Assembly: GCF_000721175.1 (NCBI RefSeq)
Contig: NZ_JOEZ01000062.1
Coordinates: 1 to 14,121, forward strand
Direction: 5' to 3'
DNA length: 14,121 nucleotides
Source: Streptomyces anulatus
GTDB lineage: Bacteria > Actinomycetota > Actinomycetes > Streptomycetales > Streptomycetaceae
Shown: piece after piece, positions 1-6,657 of the stretch
How the letters are laid out: every line of letters starts with the position of its first letter
Numbering within the stretch: position 1 is the stretch's first letter
The notes under the pieces: generated by a model
The model's input: only the letters and a program-made list of their open reading frames with translations
Told to the model about the DNA's origin: nothing
The model's database searches: none
Program-made: the position numbers and the translations under genes

Positions 1-2
1 CC

Positions 3-722
3 CCAGCCCCCCAACAGCCCCCCTACCCGAGCCCTCGCCACCACGCCGCCGCCCATCACCTGAACACCCTGTGCGAAACCGCCATCGCCACCGTCACCGA
101 GAAGTCCCTCACCTTCCTCACCGACCAGATGCCCGACCTGCACTCCGCCTGGCTCCTCGGCTGCGCCCTCCACGTCGCCGGCATCCCACAAGGAGCCCGC
201 TTCTGGTGGCAATACGCCGCCGGAGACCACCACGCCCCCGCCTGCTACTCCCTGTCCCTCTACCACGAGGCCTGCGGTGAGCAGTACGCCGCCGACTTCT
301 ACCGGCAGCAGGCACACAGGGTTACCACAGCCTCCGACACGGACACCCTCACCGTCGTCGGCACCTATCCCCCGCAGACGATCAGCTTCGATGCCAGCCT
401 CCCCACCGTCCTGCACACCCTCAACCGGCTCTACGCCGGCCTCGGCACCCGTCCGCGAAAGCGCCACCGCATCGACGCGCTGACCAACTACGTCGCCGAC
501 ACCGTCACCCGGCACTACACCCGTCACCCCGGAATCGAGATTCCTGTGCCCGAACCACGCTTCGCCGAGCGGGTCACATGGCTGCTGACCGCTACCCTGC
601 CGTGGAAGAGGCGAACCAGACCACCCCGGCCCTCCGCACCAGACCTGCCTGCCCGCCAATCACCGCGCCCAAGTCACGGCCAGTCGCTGACGACGACCAG
701 GAGCTGCCCATCGGCAACCTGA
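3..722 (+). CDS. Hypothetical FWWQYAAG-type Streptomyces protein, 5' end outside window, probable 3' frameshift
   Basis: The reading frame is open from the left edge, so the start lies outside the window; the first in-frame ATG (129) is internal to well-coded sequence. The protein contains the run ARFWWQYAAGDHHAPACYSL followed by LYHEACGEQYAADFYRQQ. From memory this resembles a Streptomyces family of helical hypothetical proteins often encoded next to a sigma factor gene; no catalytic motif is visible. Codon use is strongly G/C-ending up to about base 590, then becomes poor (AGG, CGA, AGA, CCA, CAA, AGT) until the stop at 720-722. The next frame becomes well coded from about 578 and runs to a TAG at 773-775. 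This points to a one-base frameshift near 580-605, so the true C-terminus may end around 775. A short separate ORF from ATG 578 is the alternative. Function unknown. Confidence 0.6.
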   Translation, partial: PAPQQPPYPSPRHHAAAHHLNTLCETAIATVTEKSLTFLTDQMPDLHSAWLLGCALHVAGIPQGARFWWQYAAGDHHAPACYSLSLYHEACGEQYAADFYRQQAHRVTTASDTDTLTVVGTYPPQTISFDASLPTVLHTLNRLYAGLGTRPRKRHRIDALTNYVADTVTRHYTRHPGIEIPVPEPRFAERVTWLLTATLPWKRRTRPPRPSAPDLPARQSPRPSHGQSLTTTRSCPSAT

Positions 723-775
723 CGGGCCTGGGCGCGACCATCGCCTTCAGCCTGTACGAGGCAGAAGGTGCATAG

Positions 776-1103
776 CCGGTGATGTGGACCTGTCGCCGGG
801 AGAGCAGCGGCAGTCGCTGCTGGACGCGATCAGCAACCCCTGCCAGCACCGCCATCAGTCGGAGCGATGCTGCGACGGTTCATCCACCTCGATAGCGAGC
901 TGGACGGAGCAACGGTCAACGCTTTGTTGGAACTGGTACTGCCCCCTCAGCCCAGACAGTCGAAGACGGCTGTTGAGAGCCGTACCCATGTCGACTTGGT
1001 CCAGCAGATCCACGCGTGAAGGGGATCTGTTACGGGCGGGAAGCGGATCCGGGCGGGGCTTGCTTGATGGCGTGGGCAGAGATCGAGAGGGTGGGAACGT
1101 AAG
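776..1103 (+). other. Gene-poor stretch with coding-like scraps
   Basis: No intact gene is convincing here. Two short coding-like stretches lie in different frames: one around 784-860 (VDLSPGEQRQSLLDAIS), and one from ATG 867 to TGA 1017-1019 encoding 50 residues (includes LDGATVNALLELVLPPQP and ESRTHVDLVQQIHA). Read in order with a frame change near 860 they could be the remains of one small gene. I do not recognise the family. Neither stretch has a clear ribosome binding site. Confidence 0.3.
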
Positions 1104-1124
1104 TTGGGAGTAAGGAGACGTCGA

Positions 1125-1715
1125 GTGGTGGATCTGTCCGAACTGTTCGGTGAAGGCTGGTGTATGACGCTCGCTCACCTTGCGCCTGCTCAGGCGCTAA
1201 AAAGCATGGGCGTGCGCGATGTTACAGATGTCACGGATGGGCTGCAGCTGGCGACCGAGCGGCTGGAAGCCGACGGCACACCGTCGGACGTGCTGCTGCT
1301 CGGGCGCGAGCTTCGGGACGGCTGGTCGCTGATCGTGGAGCTGGAGGGCACCCAGGGCTGGGCGGGGATGGACCGTGCGGTGCTCGAGGCGTTGTCCGCG
1401 AGCGGGCGGGTGGCTGCTTCCGCGTTCGAGGACCCCAACCAGCTGATGGTTCACGTGGCGGCCGACGGCCAGGTGGTGTGCGAGCTGGATGCCGTCACCG
1501 GGCGGCTGCCCTACGCGGCCGCCGACACAGAACAGACGGTCGAGGGCTTGCTGTCCTTGGGCTTCTCCCGCGGTGACGAGCCGACCGGTCAGGTGGCTGC
1601 GGTGGACGCTGCTGACCGCGTCGTGCTGGCACTGCGCGCAGTGACGGGCGTGGAGCTGCAGGAAGAAGACTTCGAGGGATCCTGGCTGGGCGGTCTGAGC
1701 GCAGCAGGCAGGTGA
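1125..1715 (+). CDS. DUF6461 family protein
   Basis: A 196-residue protein of unknown function, probably cytoplasmic, with no signal peptide or membrane segment. The layout fits the DUF6461 family common in Streptomyces: an early FGEGWCMTLAHLAPAQALKSMG stretch (roughly residues 6-27), a central DGWSLIVELEGTQGW strand segment, then SGRVAASAFEDPNQLMVHVA and DGQVVCELDA, and a C-terminal GLLSLGF helix. Several starts are in frame. GTG at 1125 is preferred because AAGGAG at 1112-1117 lies 7 bases upstream; a TTG at 1104 precedes that site and the next GTG is at 1128. The gene stands alone: degraded sequence lies upstream and a 180-bp gap downstream. No enzymatic motif is visible. Family assignment is from recalled motif pattern and was not searched. 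Confidence 0.75.
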   Translation: MVDLSELFGEGWCMTLAHLAPAQALKSMGVRDVTDVTDGLQLATERLEADGTPSDVLLLGRELRDGWSLIVELEGTQGWAGMDRAVLEALSASGRVAASAFEDPNQLMVHVAADGQVVCELDAVTGRLPYAAADTEQTVEGLLSLGFSRGDEPTGQVAAVDAADRVVLALRAVTGVELQEEDFEGSWLGGLSAAGR

Positions 1716-1834
1716 CGCCGGCCGCAGGCGGTCTCATCACCCTTCGCCGCTGGGGAAGTTCGGCCTGAAATGTCCTTGTGTTACCTATGAGCCCCCTTGG
1801 AACCTGGTGCCCGCGTTTGCCACGCCGGAAAGCG

Positions 1835-1861
1835 GGCTGACCGAGGGACCGCTGGTCGGCC
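1835..1861. promoter_or_regulatory. Inverted repeat upstream of the secreted nuclease gene
   Basis: GGCTGACC (1835-1842) and GGTCGGCC (1854-1861) form an 8-bp inverted repeat with one T-G pair, around an 11-base loop. It lies 34 bases before the nuclease start, within the 180-bp gap after the DUF6461 gene. It could be a leader hairpin or an operator. A second short repeat, CCCGC/GCGGG (1810-1814 and 1832-1836), overlaps it. No promoter hexamers are clear. Confidence 0.3.
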
Positions 1862-1895
1862 AGAACCCGGCTGAATCAAGGGGGATTCTCAACGC

Positions 1896-3491
1896 ATGTC
1901 GCTGAGTAAAACGTGGCGATCGAACACACTGATCGCGGCGGTGATGGCAGGGGCATTCATGCTTCCGGCCCAGCTGGCCACCGCCCAGCCCGCCGCAGTC
2001 CCAACACCCGCCGGAGCCAAGGACGCGGCCGCCGGCCCTGACCAGACGATCAGAATGAAGGTCGGCATCTCCCAGCAGGAATTGGCCGACCTGCGCGCGC
2101 AGGGCCGCAAAGCCCGCGAACAGGGCCACAAGAGCCTCCCAGTTCCCGCGCCCACAACCCAGCCCGACCACACAGCACCGGCCCAGCCCGCCAAGAAGGC
2201 AGCCGAGCCGCTGACGGTCCTGGAAGCGGACCGCGCATCCAAGCAGACGGCCGCCGACAACGCCCGGCAGGCAGCCCAAAGCCCTCAGACAGCCGCCGAC
2301 CCGATCCCGACTCCCGAGCACAACCGCGGGTGGGTGCCGATCGGGGAGATGCCCCACGAGGACCGCCTGAACGCGTGCCTCGACGGCGACGCCGCCGACA
2401 AGGGCATCGGCCGGATCTACAACCGCTTCACCTACTGCGCCAGGTGGAACCTGCAGGTCGAGTACTGGGAGATCGACAGCAAGGGCATCCCGGTCGAGAA
2501 GGAAGGCACCACCAGCGCGGTGTGGCGGGTCTTCGGCCAGGGCGACGCCAAGGACCGCCGGGTGAGGATCTTCTCGCAGATCGAGAAGGACTCGGTGGAC
2601 TACGACTGGGGCCCCATCGACAACATCTTCGTCGCTCCCGGCGTGCCGCTGAGCCTGATGGGCCAGTGCTCGCAGGACTCGGACGTCTGCGGGGCAGGCC
2701 CCGGCTCGTACACGATGCCCTGGGCGACGTGGGACAACAACCCGATCTGGGCCAACTGGGACATCTATAACCGCGAGCAGAACAGCGAAGGCCGCGACAA
2801 GATCTCCTACAACCAGTGGTACGTCGAGGCATTCACCGACAACGAGGAATACACCACGCTGAACAGGGCGGAAACCCCGCCGCGGCTGGTGCGCTGCGAC
2901 TCGGCAACCTACTTCAACAAGGGCAAGGCCAAGTACCCCAAGGCGTGCATCTTCAGCGAGGTCACCCCGCACCTGACCTACAACCGGGGCACCACCCACC
3001 ACGCCGTGGCCGAGCACCTGTACATCGCCTTCAACCAGCCGCGCTCGACCTACCCGCTGCTGGCCCCTCCCGGGCAGCCGTGGCCGAGGGACAAGAAGAT
3101 CCCCGGCAAGTACGACCCGGCCAACCCGGACGCTCCCGGACTGCACCGCATCACCAAGAAGTTGCACTCTGATGAGACCAAAGCCAACAAGGACCACAAG
3201 GACGGCGCTTGCTTCAAGACCGGACCGGAGCGCGACCTGTACCGGGACACGGGCCTGCCCAACGGAACCAACCCCGGTGAACAGTGCGACGAGTACCCCT
3301 TCGCCTCCACCCTCGAAGGGGCGGGCAACGCCAGTTGGGACTTCTCGGTGAAGTCGGTGCCGGCGAAGGACAACCGCGTCGCGGGCGGAATGCTGCGCGA
3401 GTACTACGTCGACGACCGGATGCTGGCCTGGGACAAGGGCCTGGACCGGCCCTCCGAGACCAACGACCGCTTCTACATGAAGATCGACTAA
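1896..3491 (+). CDS. Secreted NucA/NucB-type deoxyribonuclease-domain protein
   Basis: A 531-residue exported protein predicted to cleave DNA outside the cell. Residues 1-30 form a signal peptide (basic MSLSKTWRS, hydrophobic core, ATAQP cleavage region). A Pro/Ala/Gln-rich, probably disordered linker runs to about residue 145. A central domain (about 145-400) carries several cysteines and the segment LTYNRGTTHHAVAEHLY near residues 359-376. The C-terminal domain has the NucA/NucB signature CDEYPFAST (464-472), EG (474-475), DN (492-493) and GG (497-498). In this family the Asp/Glu of DEYP and the later Glu belong to the active-site region. It is much longer than Bacillus NucB, but the central-plus-nuclease layout is familiar from actinobacterial proteins. 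ATG 1896 follows an AAGGGGGA site (1878-1885). A strong hairpin lies 30 bases after the stop. No dedicated inhibitor gene is seen beside it. Confidence 0.85.
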   Translation: MSLSKTWRSNTLIAAVMAGAFMLPAQLATAQPAAVPTPAGAKDAAAGPDQTIRMKVGISQQELADLRAQGRKAREQGHKSLPVPAPTTQPDHTAPAQPAKKAAEPLTVLEADRASKQTAADNARQAAQSPQTAADPIPTPEHNRGWVPIGEMPHEDRLNACLDGDAADKGIGRIYNRFTYCARWNLQVEYWEIDSKGIPVEKEGTTSAVWRVFGQGDAKDRRVRIFSQIEKDSVDYDWGPIDNIFVAPGVPLSLMGQCSQDSDVCGAGPGSYTMPWATWDNNPIWANWDIYNREQNSEGRDKISYNQWYVEAFTDNEEYTTLNRAETPPRLVRCDSATYFNKGKAKYPKACIFSEVTPHLTYNRGTTHHAVAEHLYIAFNQPRSTYPLLAPPGQPWPRDKKIPGKYDPANPDAPGLHRITKKLHSDETKANKDHKDGACFKTGPERDLYRDTGLPNGTNPGEQCDEYPFASTLEGAGNASWDFSVKSVPAKDNRVAGGMLREYYVDDRMLAWDKGLDRPSETNDRFYMKID

Positions 3492-3520
3492 CGCGGCAGC
3501 CTGCTCCATAGAGGTACACG

Positions 3521-3570
3521 CACCCTCGGAGTTCCCCACGCCCCTCGGGCAGTGGGGAGCTCCGAGGGTG
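3521..3570 (+). terminator. Hairpin terminator after the NucA/NucB gene
   Basis: CACCCTCGGAGTTCCCCAC (3521-3539) pairs with GTGGGGAGCTCCGAGGGTG (3552-3570): a 19-bp stem with a single T-G pair and a 12-base loop, starting 30 bases after the stop codon. No T-run follows, as is common for actinobacterial terminators. Confidence 0.8.
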
Positions 3571-3670
3571 CACGGCAGCATCCCCCTGGAGCGCTGGATG
3601 CGTTTACCCACGCGGTTCAGAAGCCGACCCAGCCCATCCCGTCCCTGGTTGTCGAGGTGGCAGTGGGCGG

Positions 3671-4060
3671 TCAGGCGTCGGGGTCGACTTCAGGGTGCGT
3701 GAACCGCACGGGCTTGCCCAGCGACCGGGCGTAGGCAATTTCCGCCCGGGTGCTGTCTCCGATGTAGTCGCCGACGACGAGCACCTCATCAGCGAGCCGG
3801 ATCTTCGCCCGATGCAGATCATCGAGTCGAGCCTTCAGCGCCTCGGCCTCGACAGGATCGGACTAAAATTCGTGTGGCGACTTCATGTCACAGCCCGGTT
3901 TGACGACAATCCTTCCGGCTTTGGTCTCCCGCAGATCGGCCTCGGTCATCTCGGTCATGAAGCGGGTGGAGCCGCAGATCACGACGATACGCGGGAGGCT
4001 CAACAGCCTCTTCGCGTCGGCGAGCTTCTCCTCGGGGGTGAGCAGTTGAGGGGATGACAC
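3671..4060 (-). pseudogene. Nucleoside 2-deoxyribosyltransferase-like (SLOG-type) protein, interrupted by an amber codon
   Basis: The minus-strand frame starts with GTG (4058-4060), preceded by a good GGAGGAA site (4064-4070). It runs 65 codons to a TAG at 3863-3865, then continues in the same frame for 63 more well-coded codons to TGA at 3671-3673. The full 129-codon frame has a Rossmann-like N-terminus (IVVICGSTRF, residues 25-34), CDMKSPHEF just before the stop, and a C-terminal half with LADEVLVVGDYIGDSTRAEI and ARSLGKPVRF. The STRAE Glu matches the nucleophile position of nucleoside deoxyribosyltransferases. As I recall relatives, the motif reads CDMKxPHELW, so the TAG most likely replaces a TGG tryptophan codon by one base change. 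The 65-residue N-terminal product alone lacks the catalytic half. A recent nonsense mutation, readthrough or a sequencing error are all possible. Confidence 0.75.
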
Positions 4061-4144
4061 TGATTCCTCCTGGTGGTGTGTTCCAAGGGGCGCCTACTGA
4101 GGCGTCATCTCATGTGGTCGGGACCGGCTTCGGGGTTTGTTCAG

Positions 4145-4585
4145 CTACTCCGCGACGCTGGCGATGAGCGTGTGGATCTCGGCGCTGAGGTTGCGCATGT
4201 CCTCCCCTGCCGCGTGCATCGTGGTGGTCTCGAACTGCCATTCCTCGGAGGGTGCCCGGTCGCGGATTCCCCACGTCAATCGGACGTGGCCACCAGGGTG
4301 GTGTTCCGCTGAGAGGGTCAGGTCGTAGCAGAGGGAGTGCCAGCTGCGCACTCCTTCCCAGCCCCGGAAGTCTTCGGCAAGTGAGGCAAGGAAGGTGTCG
4401 AGACCGTCACCGTCCCAGGTCTCCACCGAGGTCTCGACACTTCCCCAGGATCCGTGGGCCCTGACGAGGAAGTCCAGTGTTGGTTCGTCCTCGTACCGCC
4501 GGGTCGGCTCCGAGAGCAGTAGGCGTGCGGGCTCGGAGCCCCCCACCTGGACCATAGGGCGGCCGGAATCGTCGTAGTCGATCAC
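4145..4585 (-). CDS. DUF6228 family protein
   Basis: A 146-residue protein of unknown function, probably cytoplasmic. The pattern suggests DUF6228: an N-terminal beta-rich part (LDFLVRAHGSWGSVETSVET), then a DGLDTFLASLAEDFRGWEG helix segment, VRSWHSLCYDLTLSAEH, a GHVRLTWGIRD strand, and a C-terminal AGEDMRNLSAEIHTLI helix. The start is a GTG (4583-4585) without a convincing ribosome binding site. An in-frame TAA three codons upstream prevents a longer protein. The transposase remnant begins about 90 bases upstream and transcribes away from it, so the native promoter may have been replaced when that element arrived. Its 3' end is 84 bp before the deoxyribosyltransferase-like gene on the same strand, so the two could be co-transcribed. 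Family assignment is from motif memory. Confidence 0.65.
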   Translation of the reverse strand: MIDYDDSGRPMVQVGGSEPARLLLSEPTRRYEDEPTLDFLVRAHGSWGSVETSVETWDGDGLDTFLASLAEDFRGWEGVRSWHSLCYDLTLSAEHHPGGHVRLTWGIRDRAPSEEWQFETTTMHAAGEDMRNLSAEIHTLIASVAE

Positions 4586-4676
4586 GCGATCAGGTTAGAA
4601 GACTGGGCTGGGCAGCCCTCGCGCTCTCGGACGGGCCGACACCGGACGTAGCCGCTTTGAGGCATGATCGCCAGCT

Positions 4677-5039
4677 ATGGCTGTGGATCTCGAGCGCGAT
4701 CTCGTTCCTGACGGGCTGTGGGAGATTGCGGCGCCGCTGATACCGCCGTTCAAGCCACGTCGGCAGGGCGGTGGAACGGCTCCGGTGGCGGACCGGAAAG
4801 TGTTCTGCGCGATCGTGTACGCGCTGACCACGTCGTGTGCATGGCATCGCTTGCCGCCTTGCTTCGGCGTGAGCCCAGCCACCGCGCACCGCCGGTTTGC
4901 TGCCTGGACAAGGGCCGGCTTGTGGCGGCGCCTCCACAACGAAGTCCTTGACCGGCTGGGTGCCGCAGGGTCGATCGACTGGTCCGCTGCACTGGTCAAC
5001 CCTGCCTCGGTCCGGGCGAAAAGGGGGACCAGCTCGTAG
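4677..5039 (+). pseudogene. IS5-type transposase, 3'-truncated
   Basis: The frame encodes 120 residues matching the N-terminal part of IS5-family transposases (DUF4096-type domain): DGLWEIAAPLIPPFKPRRQGG near residues 12-32, then ADRKVFCAIVYALTTSCAWH, the helix-turn-helix-like FGVSPATAHRRFAAW, and IDWSAALVNPASVRAKRG near 99-116. In relatives the text continues as a GG-x-L-T-G-P-x-x-x-DRGK run into the rest of the DDE catalytic domain. Here it breaks off at about 5025-5030 and stops at 5037-5039. The first catalytic Asp expected in a V-D-A/G-S-V-like context appears here as Asn (LVNPASV). The right end of the element, including its inverted repeat, is missing, so the copy cannot be active. The sequence past the break belongs to a different gene on the opposite strand. 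Confidence 0.8.
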
Positions 5040-5320
5040 GGTTGCCACGAGGACTCGCCCGACGGCCTGCGGGGCGAAGGAGTCGTCGCACGGGTCCGGG
5101 TCGAGACCGCACAGGGCGGTGACCGGGACGATGATCCGCTCCGCCACGTCCACGAGCAGCCAAAGCATCCCCAAACCGGCGCCAGCGAACCTGGCAACCA
5201 CTTCGGTGTCTCCGGCCTCCACGGCCCGGAGGGGTAGCCGAAGGCAGTTATCGCTGCATCCGGCGTCAACGGAGCGAGAGGCACGCCGGGAACCTGGGAC
5301 AGGGGCGGGTTCTGAACCAT
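5030..5320 (-). pseudogene. Unknown minus-strand gene, frameshifted and cut by the IS5 remnant
   Basis: An ATG at 5318-5320 has a GAGGAG ribosome binding site 7 bases upstream on the minus strand, good evidence for a former real start. The frame begins MVQNPPLSQVPGVPLAPLTP and stays well coded for about 28 residues. From about 5235 downward a different minus-strand frame becomes the well-coded one (LRAVEAGDTEVVARFAGAGL, MLWLLVDVAERIIVPVTALC, GLDPDPCDDSFAPQAVGRVL), ending abruptly near 5030 where the transposase remnant begins. I infer a one-base frameshift near 5235-5245 and a 3' truncation. The middle is hydrophobic and might be a membrane or buried helix. I do not recognise the family. Confidence 0.5.
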
Positions 5321-5798
5321 GGACAGCTCCTCGCATACGGGCCGCTGCGCTGATCACGGCGGCCTCAGAAGCGATTCTCGGAGCGCGGACCCGTGGACAG
5401 AGTCCGCACACCGGCGGTGAGCGCACCCGCCGGACGACGCTCGCGCTACCCCCTTGTCCAGGTCCGCTACCTGCGACATTTCATCCAAAAACAGGGCAGT
5501 GCCCAGGGGGAGGAATTCCCGTCCCCAGGCGTTGCCCCGCTCTCCGTCTCGGCTCAGGCCGCAGCCGCCTTGTATCCGGCACCGGCGTCACCGAGCCGCT
5601 GTCACCACCGAAGCCGAAACGCGCCAAACCGGCTCATACCCTCGAGTGCTCGCTCAACCTGACGGCGCCCGGCCAGTGCTTCCGCGCCGTGGAAGGGCCC
5701 CGCGCCGGACACCGGGCCCGGTTCATTCCGGACGGCTGACTCTGCTCGATCGGGTGGTCTTCTTCTGAAAGAACGGTTCGACGCAAATCCGGCATGTC
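5321..5798. other. 478-bp stretch without a recognisable gene
   Basis: Several overlapping open frames exist on both strands, but none combines a ribosome binding site, consistent codon bias and a recognisable motif. A GGGCCC pair near 5695-5725, with CCGGACACCGGGCCCGG between and after, could fold into a GC-rich hairpin. The last part, before the ricin-type gene, presumably holds its promoter, but no clear -10/-35 pair is visible. Confidence 0.3.
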
Positions 5799-5810
5799 AT
5801 GGTCAGCTTC

Positions 5811-6347
5811 ATGAGTATCCGACGCTGGGCCGTCGCTGCGGCCGCCATTCTTTCCGCCACGGTCCTGACCGGACCCGCTCAAGCCGCACCCACCGCCGCC
5901 CCCGTCCCCTCCGGACCTGTCGTCATCACCAACGACGCCCATACCAACTACCTGGTCCCCGACGACACGGTCGGCAACGCCGGCACCTTCCTGCAGGTCT
6001 ACTACCGGCAGGACCATCCCTTCCCGCGCACATTCCAGTTCGAGCAGGTCAACGGCCGTCCCGGAATCTTCCACTGGAAGAGCGCCCGTACCGGGAACTG
6101 CGCCGACGCCAGGACAGGCGAGGCAGGGTCCTCGGTGTACCTGGCCGCGTGCACGACGAACAAATCCCAATGGTGGATCCTCAGGTCCACCGACGAAAAC
6201 CCCGCACGATGGGTCCTGTCGCCCTTCCTGAACGAGGACCTCGCTGTCACCGGCCTGTACGGGGACGACAACTACGCACCGCTGCGCGAACTTCCCCACC
6301 CCGACTCAGCAACCACCTCCCAGATGTGGCACTTCACCCGGCAATAA
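5811..6347 (+). CDS. Secreted ricin-type beta-trefoil (lectin-like) protein
   Basis: A 178-residue exported protein with a signal peptide (MSIRRWAVAA, hydrophobic core, cleavage after GPAQA at about residue 25) and a single compact domain. The repeats GNCADARTGEAGSSVYLAAC, SQWWIL (about 119-124) and the terminal SQMWHF (about 170-175) fit the Q-x-W pattern of ricin B/RICIN beta-trefoil folds, which bind sugars in other proteins; here the Q-x-W spacing is degenerate. No catalytic domain is attached, so it would act as a stand-alone binding protein. ATG 5811 gives the most typical signal peptide; ATG 5799 adds four residues, and neither has a clear ribosome binding site. The fold is inferred from a few motifs, and the ligand is unknown. 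Confidence 0.65.
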   Translation: MSIRRWAVAAAAILSATVLTGPAQAAPTAAPVPSGPVVITNDAHTNYLVPDDTVGNAGTFLQVYYRQDHPFPRTFQFEQVNGRPGIFHWKSARTGNCADARTGEAGSSVYLAACTTNKSQWWILRSTDENPARWVLSPFLNEDLAVTGLYGDDNYAPLRELPHPDSATTSQMWHFTRQ

Positions 6348-6365
6348 TCACCCCGGCCGTCGGCG

Positions 6366-6417
6366 CCGTCCCCGCCCTGCACCACAACAGCGCCCTGCGC
6401 GGAAAGGCGGGGGACGG
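6366..6417 (+). terminator. Possible hairpin after the ricin-type gene
   Basis: CCGTCCCCGCC (6366-6376) pairs with GGCGGGGGACGG (6406-6417) with one bulged G. The loop is long (29 bases), so this is weaker than the other terminators in the window. The remaining gap to 6657 shows no other gene. Confidence 0.35.
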
Positions 6418-6657
6418 AGCGGAACGGCCTACGTTCGCTGGCCGGGTGCCTGCTGCGCCCGGCCGATCGCCCTACGGCGCGGGCCGGTCCTGCGGACAGG
6501 AGCCGACCGCCGGGAGGGTGGGAATCCCTGCTCCGTGTTGATCACGACGGGGTCACGACCGGCAGGTTTCTCAAGAACAACGTCACACGCGGACCGAAAA
6601 ACCAACCTGTAGAAGGTGCACGGCGGGATCAGCCCGCCCCACCACCAGGAGCACCCC

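Noticed and set aside
1785..3611. A 608-codon open frame on the minus strand
   Set aside because: It lies antisense to the well-supported NucA/NucB gene. Its length comes from high-GC codon structure, and its translation is a low-complexity Val/Gly/Leu-rich string with no motif.
1896..4060. NucA/NucB protein with the neighbouring minus-strand gene as a toxin-immunity pair
   Set aside because: The downstream gene is on the opposite strand, separated by a strong terminator, belongs to a nucleotide-processing-like family and is interrupted by a stop, so nothing supports an immunity role.
4897..5739. A 280-codon plus-strand open frame
   Set aside because: It crosses the transposase break and the minus-strand gene start, is Arg/Pro/Ser-rich with no motif or ribosome binding site, and has no coherent codon bias.
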